Assembly (NCBI GenBank): GCA_040219575.1
Contig: JAVJSD010000023.1
Location: forward strand, 1-51,141
Direction: 5' to 3'
DNA from: JAVJSD01 sp040219575
GTDB taxonomy: Bacteria; Planctomycetota; Planctomycetia; Pirellulales; Pirellulaceae
DNA length: 51,141 nt
The position numbers and the translations under genes are program-made. The notes under the pieces are model-generated. The model was not told where the DNA came from. It made no database searches and saw nothing but the letters and a program-made list of their open reading frames with translations. This document shows positions 18,127 to 27,174 of this stretch, in pieces (position 1 is the stretch's first letter; each line of letters opens with the position of its first letter).

Positions 18127-18228
18127 GTTTAGCGGCGAGCCGAAGGCGTCGGCGGAACGTTGCAGCACGCTTCCAGCTAGTTCGGGGTCGTGCGCACGCC
18201 GACGCCTTCGGCTCGCCGTCAAACGAGT
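18127..18228. repeat. large palindromic repeat ending in AAACGAGT, copy 2
   Basis: The left arm (18127-18154) starts GTTTAGCGGCGAGCCGAAGG and the right arm (18197-18224) ends CTTCGGCTCGCCGTCAAAC. The 28-base arms pair with two mismatches around a 42-base centre. The unit closes with AAACGAGT (18221-18228). It lies directly after the sulfatase gene; the 316-base gap 18104-18419 is filled by this copy and copy 3, with no gene. Confidence 0.65.
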
Positions 18229-18272
18229 CGATCGCAAGGGATGCTTGACATTGAAATTGCAGGCTTCGATAT

Positions 18273-18390
18273 CCGCAGGGCCGCGCGGGCGTTGACGCCG
18301 CGACTGAGTCGAACGTGCCGCCAACAGTGGTCGAGACGGAACGTCCTATGCCGCGCGGCCCGTTGGGCCTGCGGCTGAAGTTAAACGAGT
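18273..18390. repeat. large palindromic repeat ending in AAACGAGT, copy 3
   Basis: CCGCAGGGCCGCGCGG (18273-18288) pairs with CCGCGCGGCCC...GGGCCTGCGG (18351-18374) with a short insertion in the right arm. The unit closes with GTTAAACGAGT (18380-18390), as in copy 1. The arm sequence differs from copies 1 and 2, so the family is held together by its shape and its end rather than by overall identity. Confidence 0.55.
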
Positions 18391-18419
18391 AGCATCACAA
18401 ATCGACATACTCCACCGTC

Positions 18420-20270
18420 ATGAATACACGTTCTTCTTTGACCGATGTGCTTGTTCGTTCGCGCGCCGCGTATCGCCTTGTGTTGGCCGCGGTCGTTTTG
18501 CTGCACGGCGGGATGGCGACGGCCGAACCGCCGCAAGCGGGCGACTATTCCGCGGCCCAATACAAGGTCGTCGAGCAACTTGATCAGAAGGCGCTGATGC
18601 GCGACGGCGTGGAATTGATGGTCGACATCTACCGTCCCCAGGCCGAAGGCCGCTTTCCCGCCGTCCTGCTGCAAACGCCGTACAACAAAAGCGGGCAGGC
18701 CGCCCGGGCGAAAAAGTTCGCCGCCCGCGGCTATGTGGTGGTGAATTCCGACTCGCGGGGGCGTTTCGACTCGGGCGGCCAATGGGATCCGTTTTCTCCC
18801 CAACACAAGACAGACGGCTACGACCTTGTGGAGTGGATCGCCGACCAGCCGTGGAGCAACGGGAATGTGGGGACCTACGGCCTTTCCTACATGGGCTGGA
18901 CGCAGTGGTGGACCGCCACGCAGGCGCCGCCGTCGCTGAAGGCGATCGTGCCCGAAGTCGCGCCGCCCGACCACTTCTACAACTGCCCCTATCAAAACGG
19001 CGTGTTGGTGTGCTGGATGATGGATTGGGCGGGGGTGATGTCGGACCGCCGGCCGCACAGCGCCGGTCCCGGTCCTTACGGCGGTTTCGCGGTCGATCGC
19101 GAAGCAGCGTACGACCAACTTCCCTACATCAACTTCGACAAGACGCGCGGCTACGCCCCCAACACGTGGTGGCGGAAGTGGATCGAGCAAAACACGGCGG
19201 AGGGCGGCTACTGGCGGTCGATCGCCTACCAGACGCCGGAGAGCTACGCCCGCGTCAACGTGCCTTCGCTGGCCATCTCGGGCTGGTTCGACGCGAATTT
19301 CCCCGGCACACCCGCCAACTATCTCGCCATGAAGCAGTACGGCGCGACGCCCGCAGCGCGGCGACCGCGGATGGTGATCGGTCCCTGGGAGCACATCATC
19401 AACCGTCATCGCGTGGCGGCGGGCGTCGATTTCGGTCCCGGTGCGATCATCGACTGGGACGGCTACGTGCTGCGGTTCTTCGACCATTACCTGAAGGAAG
19501 TCGACAACGGCGTAGCGCAGGATCCGCCTGTCCACGTGTTCGTGATGGGCCGCAATCAGTGGCGGGCCGCGCGGGACTGGCCGTTGCCGGAAACAAGATT
19601 CACGAAGTACTACCTGCACAGCGGCGGCAGCGCCAATTCGTCGTCGGGCGACGGCGTGCTCAACACCGAACCGCCCACGGACGAACCGTCCGATCGGTAC
19701 GTCTACGATCCCCACGCTCCCACCCCCTCGGCCGGATTCGAGAACGGCCACATCGACGGGCCGCGCGATGTGAGCAAGTCATCCGAGCGGGAAGACGTGC
19801 TGGTGTACGACACGCCCGTGTTGAGCGAGGATGTCGAGATTGTCGGGCCGATCACCGCGCGGCTGTTCGCCGCCACGAGCGGCCACGACACCGACTGGAT
19901 GGTGCGACTGATCGACGTGCATCCCGACGGCCAGGCCCTCTTCCTGGGCGAGGGCCTGATGCGGGCGCGCCACCGCGATCCCGAGCGTCGCGGCGCGTTC
20001 AACCCAAATCGACTCAGCAAGCTGAAGCCCGGCCAGTCGTACGAGTACACCATCGAATTCTGGCGGCCGACCGGCAACCTGTTCGCCCGCGGCCACCGCA
20101 TTCGCATCGAGATCTCCAGCAGCTATTACCCCTACTACCTCCGCAATCCCAACTCCAGCGCCGACAACCTCGGCCTGGTGGAAAAACTCGAGAAGGCCCA
20201 GCAAACCATCTTCCACGACGCCGAGCGACCGTCGCACGTCGTACTGCCGATCATCCCCGCGCGAGAGTAG
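18420..20270 (+). CDS. secreted CocE/NonD-type hydrolase (X-Pro dipeptidyl-peptidase family)
   Basis: A 616-residue protein with a signal peptide (about 15-36, VLAAVVLLHGGMATAEP). The alpha/beta hydrolase domain has the opening DGVELMVDIYRP, SDSRGRFDSGGQWDPF, and the nucleophile elbow GLSYMGW with Ser156. The acid and base are likely in SGWFDANFPGT and GPWEHIINRH. A jelly-roll domain fills the C-terminal third (TEPPTDEPSDRYVYDP ... FARGHRIRIEISSSYYP). Members split acyl esters, amides or X-Pro peptides. Length is normal. ATG at 18420 follows the repeat block. It is one of three alpha/beta hydrolases in this stretch. Confidence 0.87.
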   Translation: MNTRSSLTDVLVRSRAAYRLVLAAVVLLHGGMATAEPPQAGDYSAAQYKVVEQLDQKALMRDGVELMVDIYRPQAEGRFPAVLLQTPYNKSGQAARAKKFAARGYVVVNSDSRGRFDSGGQWDPFSPQHKTDGYDLVEWIADQPWSNGNVGTYGLSYMGWTQWWTATQAPPSLKAIVPEVAPPDHFYNCPYQNGVLVCWMMDWAGVMSDRRPHSAGPGPYGGFAVDREAAYDQLPYINFDKTRGYAPNTWWRKWIEQNTAEGGYWRSIAYQTPESYARVNVPSLAISGWFDANFPGTPANYLAMKQYGATPAARRPRMVIGPWEHIINRHRVAAGVDFGPGAIIDWDGYVLRFFDHYLKEVDNGVAQDPPVHVFVMGRNQWRAARDWPLPETRFTKYYLHSGGSANSSSGDGVLNTEPPTDEPSDRYVYDPHAPTPSAGFENGHIDGPRDVSKSSEREDVLVYDTPVLSEDVEIVGPITARLFAATSGHDTDWMVRLIDVHPDGQALFLGEGLMRARHRDPERRGAFNPNRLSKLKPGQSYEYTIEFWRPTGNLFARGHRIRIEISSSYYPYYLRNPNSSADNLGLVEKLEKAQQTIFHDAERPSHVVLPIIPARE

Positions 20271-20359
20271 CCCCCGTCGGGAAACACAATGCTTTTCGTT
20301 TGGACGGCCGCAACAACCACCCGCCGACTTTCCCTCCCTTGAAACAAGGTTCTTCTCCC

Positions 20360-22549
20360 ATGTCTCGCATACTCTCCGTCGGTCTGCTGCTGGCGTGCAG
20401 CGCCGTCGCGTCAACCGACGACGACCTGACCGTGCTCAAGGACTCGGCCGAAGGCGTGGCGCCGGGAAAGCAACTCGAACTTTTGTTGAAGCGAGAAGCG
20501 TACCAGCACCTCGACGAGCGGCGGGCGGCGTTGGAGGGGTTGAAGAGTCGGGCCGACTGTGAGAAGTGGCGCCAGGATCGCAAGGCGTTCTTCCTTCGCC
20601 AACTGGGCGGTTTGCCCGAGCGCACGCCGCTCAACGCCCGCGTCGTCGGCAAGTTGCACGGCGACGGCTACCGCGTCGAGAAAGTGCTCTTCGAGAGTCG
20701 CCCCGGCCATCACGTCACAGCCAACCTGTACTTGCCGGCCGACGCCCAGAAGTCGCGGGAAAAGTATCCCGGCGTGCTGGTGCCGTGCGGTCACAGTCAC
20801 GACGGCAAGGCGGCCGGCGGCTATCAGCGAATCTGCATCCTGCTGGCGCGCAACGGCATGGCGGCCCTCTGCTACGATCCGATCGGCCAGGGAGAACGCT
20901 ACCAGATGCTCGATTTCGAGCGCGAGCACGAGAATTTCGCGTCGGTTTCCTACGCACTGCCGGTGCCGCATCCGCGCGTCCAGTACCTGTGCACCACCGA
21001 ACACACGGCCATGGGGCTGGGCAGCATCCTGCTGGGGACCAACGTGGCGCAGTATCGCGTCTGGGACGGCATGCGGGCCATCGACTACCTGCAAAGCCGA
21101 GCGGAGATCGACGCCGACAAGATCGGCTGCACGGGCAACTCCGGCGGCGGCACGCTGACCGCCTACCTGATGGCGCTCGACGACCGCATCAAGGCCGCCG
21201 CCCCGGTCTGCTACCTGACGACGTTTCGGCGGCTGCTCGACACGCGCGGCCCACAAGACTCCGAACAGAACATCTTCGGACAACTGGCCTTCGGTATGGA
21301 TGAGCCTGATTATGTGATGATGCGGTCTCCCCAGCCGACGTTGATCTGCGCCGGCCGCCGCGACGCCACGTTCGACATCGACGGCACGTGGGACCTGTTT
21401 CGCCAATCGAAGCGATTCTACGCCCGCATGGGATATCCGGAGCGGGTCGATCTGCACGACGCCGACCTGCCGCACGGTTTCTACCTCCAACAGCGCGAGG
21501 CCGCCGCCCGTTGGCTGCACCGCTGGCTCAAGGGCGAGGACAAGGTGATTCACGAGGTCGATCCGGCTTCGCTTCCCGACCCGGCCAGCGACGCCCAGTT
21601 GCGAGCGCTGAGCGAAGGTGACTGGACGCAGGAGGAGTTGTATTGCTCGCCGCAAGGCCAGGTGCTGTTGATGGACGGCGAACAATCGGTGTTCCAACTC
21701 AACGGGCGACTGGAAAAAGAGTTGCGAAAGCAGCGCACGGCCGTTTGGAGCAAGTTGGACGGAAAGCAACGCCGCGACCTGGTGCGGAAGGCGATCAACG
21801 GCATGGGCGAAAGCTCGCCATCGCCGCCGAAGAATGCTCTGTCCTCAGGACAGGAAGTAGTTGGCACGCTCGAACGCGACGGCTATTCGATTACGAAACT
21901 CGTCCTGACGGTCGAGCCGGGACTGCGGCTTGGCGCGCTGGCGTTCCTTCCGACAAAGCGCAACGGACAGGCGACGCTCTATCTGCACGGCGAAAGCATG
22001 GCGGCCGATGCGGCCCCCGGCGGCCCGATCGAAGCGCTCGTCAAGCAGGGACAGGTCGTGTTGGCGGCGGAACTGCGGGGCATCGGGGAAACCGAAACGG
22101 GGCATGACAAACGCGACTATGGCCGCGGCAAATTCGGCCGCGACGTGCAGGAAATCTTCCTGGCCTACCTGCTGGGCCGAACGTACGTCGGCATGCGCAC
22201 CGACGACGTCGCCGCCTGGACCGAGGTGCTCGAGGAACTGCACACGCCGCGCGACAGCGTGAACGCTCCCCACCTGGTCGCGGTCGGCGAGGCCGCCATC
22301 CCCGCGCTGCACGCCGCGGCCCTCGCGCCGAATCGTTTCGGTTCGGTGCGACTGCGCGGCATGATTTCGTCATGGGCGGAACTCGTGCGTGCGCCAGACA
22401 ATCAGAATCAAGCCGCCAACGTCGTGCACGGCGCGCTGAAACACTACGATCTTCCGGACCTGATGGAACTGGCCGGCGCCGATAGGGTGACGATCGAGGA
22501 TCCAGTCGATCCTCTCGGCAACATGCTTCCTGGGAATTCCGATAAATGA
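20360..22549 (+). CDS. secreted alpha/beta hydrolase, acetyl-xylan-esterase-like, two hydrolase-like halves
   Basis: A 729-residue protein with a short signal peptide (MSRILSVGLLLACSAVAS). The N-terminal catalytic half has NLYLPADAQKSREKYPGVLV, YDPIGQGERYQMLD and the nucleophile elbow GNSGGG at Ser261, with an Asp/His pair likely in AGRRDATFDIDG and LPHGF. This follows the acetyl-xylan-esterase/prolyl-oligopeptidase-like hydrolases abundant in planctomycetes. The second half (about 480-729) repeats hydrolase-like strands (GALAFLPTKRNGQATLYLHG, AAELRGIGETE) but lacks a clear nucleophile. The ATG at 20360 gives the signal peptide; the frame stays open for another 1.5 kb upstream over the preceding gene, which is not used. 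Confidence 0.8.
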   Translation: MSRILSVGLLLACSAVASTDDDLTVLKDSAEGVAPGKQLELLLKREAYQHLDERRAALEGLKSRADCEKWRQDRKAFFLRQLGGLPERTPLNARVVGKLHGDGYRVEKVLFESRPGHHVTANLYLPADAQKSREKYPGVLVPCGHSHDGKAAGGYQRICILLARNGMAALCYDPIGQGERYQMLDFEREHENFASVSYALPVPHPRVQYLCTTEHTAMGLGSILLGTNVAQYRVWDGMRAIDYLQSRAEIDADKIGCTGNSGGGTLTAYLMALDDRIKAAAPVCYLTTFRRLLDTRGPQDSEQNIFGQLAFGMDEPDYVMMRSPQPTLICAGRRDATFDIDGTWDLFRQSKRFYARMGYPERVDLHDADLPHGFYLQQREAAARWLHRWLKGEDKVIHEVDPASLPDPASDAQLRALSEGDWTQEELYCSPQGQVLLMDGEQSVFQLNGRLEKELRKQRTAVWSKLDGKQRRDLVRKAINGMGESSPSPPKNALSSGQEVVGTLERDGYSITKLVLTVEPGLRLGALAFLPTKRNGQATLYLHGESMAADAAPGGPIEALVKQGQVVLAAELRGIGETETGHDKRDYGRGKFGRDVQEIFLAYLLGRTYVGMRTDDVAAWTEVLEELHTPRDSVNAPHLVAVGEAAIPALHAAALAPNRFGSVRLRGMISSWAELVRAPDNQNQAANVVHGALKHYDLPDLMELAGADRVTIEDPVDPLGNMLPGNSDK

Positions 22550-22598
22550 ACGATGCCCAATAGAGAACGCATCGTGAGCAACGCTCCTCGTAGCCGAC

Positions 22599-22641
22599 GC
22601 TGCCAGCGTCGACAAGGACTCATTTCGCGGACGCTGGCAGC
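22599..22641. repeat. inverted repeat after hydrolase gene (possible terminator or dispersed repeat)
   Basis: GCTGCCAGCGTC (22599-22610) and GACGCTGGCAGC (22630-22641) are exact reverse complements around a 19-base loop. It sits in the 137-base gap between the hydrolase and ceramidase-like genes, both on the plus strand. No T tract follows, so it is not a standard terminator; arrays of 'GACGCTGCCAGCGTC' are common in planctomycete spacers. Confidence 0.5.
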
Positions 22642-22698
22642 ATCCGCCACGACAACGTTCATTCAACACAATCCCCCATCACCAAAGTGAAGACCATC

Positions 22699-23943
22699 AT
22701 GCATCGAATCGTAGTCGGTCTTTTGTTCGTGTTGCTCGCACCAACGTTCGTGTCCGGAGCGGAAGGCGAAACCGAACCGAAACCTGAATGGAAAGTCGGC
22801 GTGGCGTCGGCCAAGATTACGCCGCAGCAACGGCTGTACATGGCGGGCTACGCCGGTCGCAAGGAGCCGGCCGAAGGCGCCGAGCAGGACCTGTTCGGCA
22901 AGGCGATCGCCATCGAAGACCGGCAGGGAAAGCGCGTGGTGTTCATCACGCTCGACCTGATCGGCGTGATTGAAGAACTCCGCAGCGGAGTGGCCGCGGC
23001 GGTTGAAGAGAAATACAAATTGCCGCCCGAGGCGCTGCTGATGAACGCCTCGCACACGCATTGCGGCCCGGCGTACGGGCGCGATGACGCCAAGGAGTAC
23101 TTCACCACTTTGCAAGACACGCTGACGGCGCTGGTTGGCGAGGCCCTCGAATCGCTGGAGCCGGCCCGGTTGTCGTACAGCGTCGCCAAGTGCAGCGTGG
23201 CCATGAACCGCCGCACGCCGACCGCGGAGGGCTTCCGCAACCACCCCAATCCCAACGGCCCGGTCGATCATAATGTGCCGGTGCTCAGCGTGCACAACTC
23301 CGAGGGCGAACTGCGGGCCGTGGTGTTCGGCTACGCCTGTCACAACACGACAATGGGCTTTCAGAAGTGGCTGGGCGACTACGCCGGCTTCGCGCAGGAA
23401 TACTTCGAAAAGGACCATCCCGGGGTGACGGCGTTGTTCATGATGGGCTGCGGCGGCGACCAGAACCCCTATCCCCGCAGCGAACTGAAATACGCCCACA
23501 TGCACGGCCGCTCGCTGGCCACGGCCGTGGAGGCCGCGCTGGAAGTGAATCAGCGGGCGCCGCTGCATCAGCACGAGATTCAGGGGCCGTTGCGGTATGC
23601 GTTGGAAACGGTCGATCTCGCGTTCACCGATCCGGATCGCGAGGACTTCCCCTATCCCGTGCAGGTGATCAAGTTCGGCGACGACCTGATGTTGATCGCC
23701 CTGGGCAACGAGGTGGTGGTCGACTACTCGCTGCGGCTGAAGGCGGAACTCACCAAGTCCGACGGGCCGATCGTGTGGGTGGCCGGCTACTCGAACGTTT
23801 ACTCGGGCTACGTGCCCAGCCGCCGCGTGTTGCTGGAAGGGGGCTATGAGGCCCGCAGCCGTCCCTGGCAACCAAGCCTCGAGGAGCGGATTGTGGGCAA
23901 GGTGCACGAATTGGTCGATCGATTGAACGAAACGCAAAAGTAG
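22699..23943 (+). CDS. secreted neutral/alkaline ceramidase-like protein
   Basis: A 414-residue exported protein (signal peptide MHRIVVGLLFVLLAPTFVSG). It has the features of the neutral/alkaline non-lysosomal ceramidase N-terminal domain: GVASAKITPQQRLYMAGY, VVFITLDLIGV, the zinc motif NASHTHCGP, YACHNTTMG and MMGCGGDQNPYPR. Characterised ceramidases are about 650-750 residues and split sphingolipids; this shorter form, common in planctomycetes, lacks the C-terminal Ig-like domain, so its substrate is uncertain. Start is uncertain: ATG at 22699 is used, a GTG four codons upstream at 22687 is possible. The dipeptidase-like gene follows after 18 bases, so the two are probably one operon. Confidence 0.8.
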   Translation: MHRIVVGLLFVLLAPTFVSGAEGETEPKPEWKVGVASAKITPQQRLYMAGYAGRKEPAEGAEQDLFGKAIAIEDRQGKRVVFITLDLIGVIEELRSGVAAAVEEKYKLPPEALLMNASHTHCGPAYGRDDAKEYFTTLQDTLTALVGEALESLEPARLSYSVAKCSVAMNRRTPTAEGFRNHPNPNGPVDHNVPVLSVHNSEGELRAVVFGYACHNTTMGFQKWLGDYAGFAQEYFEKDHPGVTALFMMGCGGDQNPYPRSELKYAHMHGRSLATAVEAALEVNQRAPLHQHEIQGPLRYALETVDLAFTDPDREDFPYPVQVIKFGDDLMLIALGNEVVVDYSLRLKAELTKSDGPIVWVAGYSNVYSGYVPSRRVLLEGGYEARSRPWQPSLEERIVGKVHELVDRLNETQK

Positions 23944-23961
23944 AGACACACGAGACTCACC

Positions 23962-25293
23962 ATGCAAAGACGAACCTTTCTGCAAACGACGGCGGCGCTG
24001 TCGCTGCTCGGGCTGTCGCGCCATGCGTCGGCGACGGCATTGGTCGATTCCGACGACGCCGTCGCCAGGCTCACCGAGCGGCTCAATCCCCAGGTGCAGC
24101 AGGCGCGCGACGTCGCACTGAATATCCTCAAGCCGACGGCCAAGGAACTCGAACACGGCCTGCGGCTGCACGCGGAGTCGTTGGTGTTCGACGGCTACGC
24201 CTTCTCGCCCCGGGCCGCCGTCGACGGCGACGCGCTGGCGGCGGCGGTCGAGGCCGGCGCGTCCGACCTGGAACTGCAGGATCTGCGAGAAGAGATGTCG
24301 ATGACGCGCTACGCCGTCGACCCGGTCGAGGAGCAGGAGTATCGCGAGGCGTGGCGGGCCTCGGGCGTGACCTGCATTTTTCAAAACGCCGGCGAGGAGG
24401 GGCAGGACCCACTGCGGCTGATGAAACGGCTGGCGCGGTTCACCTACGCCACCGACATGATGCGGGGATTCGTCGCCAAGGCGGCTGTGCCCGACGACAT
24501 CACGGCGGCCAAACGCGAGGGGCGGCATTGCCTGTACCTGACCGGCAACGGCGTGCCGCTTACGCAGCAATGGGTTTCCGTGCCGGATGAGCTGCGCTAC
24601 CTGCGCGTGTTCTATCAACTCGGCATCCGCATGATGCACCTCACCTACCAACGGCGGAACATGATCGGCGACGGCTGCGGCGAAAAGTCCGACGCCGGCC
24701 TCAGCGACTTCGGCCGCGCGGTGATCGCCGAGATGAACCGAGTGGGCGTCATCCCCGATTGCGCGCACTCCGGCTGGCGGACGAGTCTCGAGGCGGCGCA
24801 GGTTTCCGGCAAGCCGGTCGTGGCCAGCCACACCACCTGCGCGGCGCTCGACGCCCGCCCCCACGCCCGCAGCAAGCCCGACAACGTGATTCGCGCGATC
24901 GCCGACAGCGGCGGCTACGTGGGGATGTGCTGCATTCCTCGCTTCCTGCGCGGCAGCGGTGACATCGCCATGCTGCTCAATCACATCGACTACGTGGTGA
25001 AAAAGTTCGGCGTCGACCATGCGGCGCTGGGAACGGATATCGCCTACTCGTCGCAGAACAGCGCCGCCGAACAGAAGAAGGTCCCCCGACTGCCGCGCCG
25101 CCGCACGGAATTCCGCTCGCTGTGGCCGGCCGACGACTACCAGGAAACACCCGTCATGCGCGAGAGCCTGTCGTGGACGAACTGGCCGTTGTACACCGTC
25201 GGCCTGGTGCAGCGCGGTCACAGCGACGACGACATTCGCAAAATCCTCGGCGGCAACGTGATGCGCGTCGCCCGCGAGGCGATGGAGTCGTAG
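23962..25293 (+). CDS. M19 (membrane/renal dipeptidase) family protein with altered first metal motif
   Basis: A 443-residue protein starting with a twin-arginine-like leader (MQRRTFLQTTAALSLLGL). The M19 pattern is clear: LGIRMMHLTYQRRN, DAGLSDFGRAVIAEMNRVGV, DCAHSGWRTSLEAA, KPVVASHTTCAAL and HAALGTDI. However, the first metal-binding motif, normally DGHxD, reads DGYAFS here, so one zinc ligand pair is missing. Family members cleave dipeptides, often with D-residues. It may bind a single metal or have another substrate. The leader suggests export as a folded, metal-loaded protein. It lies 18 bases after the ceramidase-like gene. Confidence 0.82.
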   Translation: MQRRTFLQTTAALSLLGLSRHASATALVDSDDAVARLTERLNPQVQQARDVALNILKPTAKELEHGLRLHAESLVFDGYAFSPRAAVDGDALAAAVEAGASDLELQDLREEMSMTRYAVDPVEEQEYREAWRASGVTCIFQNAGEEGQDPLRLMKRLARFTYATDMMRGFVAKAAVPDDITAAKREGRHCLYLTGNGVPLTQQWVSVPDELRYLRVFYQLGIRMMHLTYQRRNMIGDGCGEKSDAGLSDFGRAVIAEMNRVGVIPDCAHSGWRTSLEAAQVSGKPVVASHTTCAALDARPHARSKPDNVIRAIADSGGYVGMCCIPRFLRGSGDIAMLLNHIDYVVKKFGVDHAALGTDIAYSSQNSAAEQKKVPRLPRRRTEFRSLWPADDYQETPVMRESLSWTNWPLYTVGLVQRGHSDDDIRKILGGNVMRVAREAMES

Positions 25294-25313
25294 CGTGCGG
25301 ATAGGCAGCGGTT

Positions 25314-26900
25314 TCAGGAAAAGAAATCGTACCGCCGACGTAGACACTCCAGCACCGCCTCGACTTCGGAGTTGATGCCGTCGGACGTATCGACGACGCA
25401 TCGAGGTTGCCCGTGGGCGTCCGCCTCGTACTGCTCGAGCTGCCGCTGGTGCACTTCGGCGGTGGCGTCGGACGCGCTGCCGCCTGCACGTCGGCGGGCG
25501 TCGATTCGCTCCAGGGCGACCTGCGTACTGCACTCGCAACGAACGAGCAGCGGAATCGCGCCCCGCTCGTTCGCCAGGTCGATCGCACGTTGGCGAAGGC
25601 CGACGGTGGGGAACGTGCCGTCAAGGATCAGCGAATGCCCGTCGCGCACGGCCGCGTCGGCGCGGGCCAGCATCTCGTCGTACACACGCTGTCGATTAGC
25701 CGCCTGGTACGCGCCTTCGCCGTAGGCCGCTTCGCGCACCCTTGCGGCGTTATCCTCGCGGCGAATATCGTCGGTCGACAAGCGGTCGATTTTCAGCGAG
25801 GCGGCGAGTCGCTCGGCGAGCGTCGATTTGCCGCTGCCCGACAGGCCGTGGACCACCAGGACCAACGGCGGACCGATCGCGGCCGCGTGCCGGTCGGCGA
25901 GTTCGAGATGCCGCAGGGCCTCGGCCCGCACGGCCTCGCGCTGGTCTTGCTCCACCTGTGCAACGCGCAGCGCCGCCACCTTGGCCCGCACACAGGCGCG
26001 GTAGCTCTTGTAGAAGTCGAGCAGGGCCGGGGGATAATGGTCGCCGCTCTGCTGACGGTAGCGTTTGAGAATGTGATCGCCGATCCAGCCGGCGCCGAGC
26101 AATTCGCACTCGATGGCCAAGAACGCCAGGTCGTCGAGGACGTCGACCTGCCGCAGTTCGCTGCTGAACTCCAGGCAATCGATGACGACGGGCGAGGGGG
26201 TGAAGTAGATGTGTTCGGGGCGGAGGTCGCCGTGCCCATCGACGATGCGTCCATCGCAGACGCGATCGGCCAGCAGATTCGGCGCCAACCGCAGCAGGCG
26301 AAACTGCGCCGCGTGAATTCGTTTCACTATGGCCGAGGGGAGACCATGTTGCTTGTCGAGCAATTCCTGGCGATTGGCCGCGACGTGTTGTTCGAGATGG
26401 GCGTGGTAGTCGGACGTGGACAGCATCACCGACGACAGCGGCACGTAGAAGTCGACCAGCTTGGCGGAGAGTTCATCGAGGCGCGCCGGCGAAAGCGTGT
26501 CGGCGGTGATCAGCCGATCGAGCGACCGGTCGGCCGGCAGCCGGCTCATCTTCACCACCCAATCAATCGGCTCCCCCTTTCCGTCGAGCGTCAGCCGCCC
26601 CCGCTCGCAGGTGATCGGCGTCACCCCGTGGTACACCTCGCCCGCCAGCCGTCGGTTGAGCGCGACCTCCTGTTCGCACGCCGCGCGGCGCAGCGCCGGC
26701 GTGCTGAAATCGAGAAACTCGAACTTGACCGGCTTCTTCAGCTTGTAGGCGTGCCGCTCGGTGAGGAACACCCACGAAATGTGCGTCTCGACACATTCGA
26801 CCGTCCGGACACGCTCGGCATAAGCGTGCGGCGACTGTAGGAACTGCACGAGCTGTTCACTGGTGATGCTGCGTGGCTCACTGGTCATTGCGGGCGCCAT
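25314..26900 (-). CDS. bifunctional aminoglycoside-phosphotransferase-like / P-loop kinase protein
   Basis: A 528-residue cytosolic protein made of two kinase-like parts. The N-terminal part (about 30-330) is APH-like, with AYKLKKPVKFEFLDFS and a catalytic loop HGDLRPEH (223-230), then VIDCLEF. The C-terminal part (about 345-528) is a nucleotide kinase/AAA domain with Walker A GLSGSGKST (352-360), DDIRRE and a lid region rich in Arg (ERIDARRRAG). Proteins of this build are widespread in bacteria but their substrate is unknown. Start at 26900 has GGGGGAGG seven bases upstream. It is convergent with the dipeptidase-like gene. The 274-base upstream gap holds repeat copy C. Confidence 0.82.
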   Translation of the reverse strand: MAPAMTSEPRSITSEQLVQFLQSPHAYAERVRTVECVETHISWVFLTERHAYKLKKPVKFEFLDFSTPALRRAACEQEVALNRRLAGEVYHGVTPITCERGRLTLDGKGEPIDWVVKMSRLPADRSLDRLITADTLSPARLDELSAKLVDFYVPLSSVMLSTSDYHAHLEQHVAANRQELLDKQHGLPSAIVKRIHAAQFRLLRLAPNLLADRVCDGRIVDGHGDLRPEHIYFTPSPVVIDCLEFSSELRQVDVLDDLAFLAIECELLGAGWIGDHILKRYRQQSGDHYPPALLDFYKSYRACVRAKVAALRVAQVEQDQREAVRAEALRHLELADRHAAAIGPPLVLVVHGLSGSGKSTLAERLAASLKIDRLSTDDIRREDNAARVREAAYGEGAYQAANRQRVYDEMLARADAAVRDGHSLILDGTFPTVGLRQRAIDLANERGAIPLLVRCECSTQVALERIDARRRAGGSASDATAEVHQRQLEQYEADAHGQPRCVVDTSDGINSEVEAVLECLRRRYDFFS

Positions 26901-27074
26901 GGTTGCCTCCCCCGAAATCGGGTCATCGGCCTCACCGACCGTTTAGGATCATGCTGTTAAATGAGTGCAATTGTGGTGCCAATGAGGAAGTGCACTTGTC
27001 CCCGCAATGCTGGACTCTCACGAGGCGCGGCCCTTTGCAACTCGCCCAGCAACGGGCGGAATGCACGTATCGTT

Positions 27075-27156
27075 GTAGCGGGACTCGCCAAAGTTCCGAT
27101 GCTTCGCTCGACTGTTCGGAAGTCTGGCTGTTCGGAAGTCTGGCGACTTCCGCTAC
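27075..27156. repeat. GTAGC...GCTAC bipartite palindromic repeat, copy C
   Basis: It starts GTAGCGGGACTCGCCAAAG and ends GGAAGTCTGGCGACTTCC followed by GCTAC. A 14-base piece, TTCGGAAGTCTGGC, is duplicated in tandem inside the right half, which lengthens this copy. It ends 18 bases before the stop codon of the alcohol dehydrogenase gene. Confidence 0.7.
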
Positions 27157-27174
27157 ACTGCATTGCAGGCTTGA

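Noticed and set aside
18782..20359. Possible 526-residue N-terminal extension of the hydrolase gene at 20360
   Set aside because: It overlaps the CocE-type gene in another frame and would bury a clear signal peptide at 20360.
22663..25539. A 958-codon minus-strand frame opposite the ceramidase-like and dipeptidase-like genes
   Set aside because: Low-complexity Arg/Gly/Val-rich product with no family features; the plus-strand genes have signal peptides and motifs.
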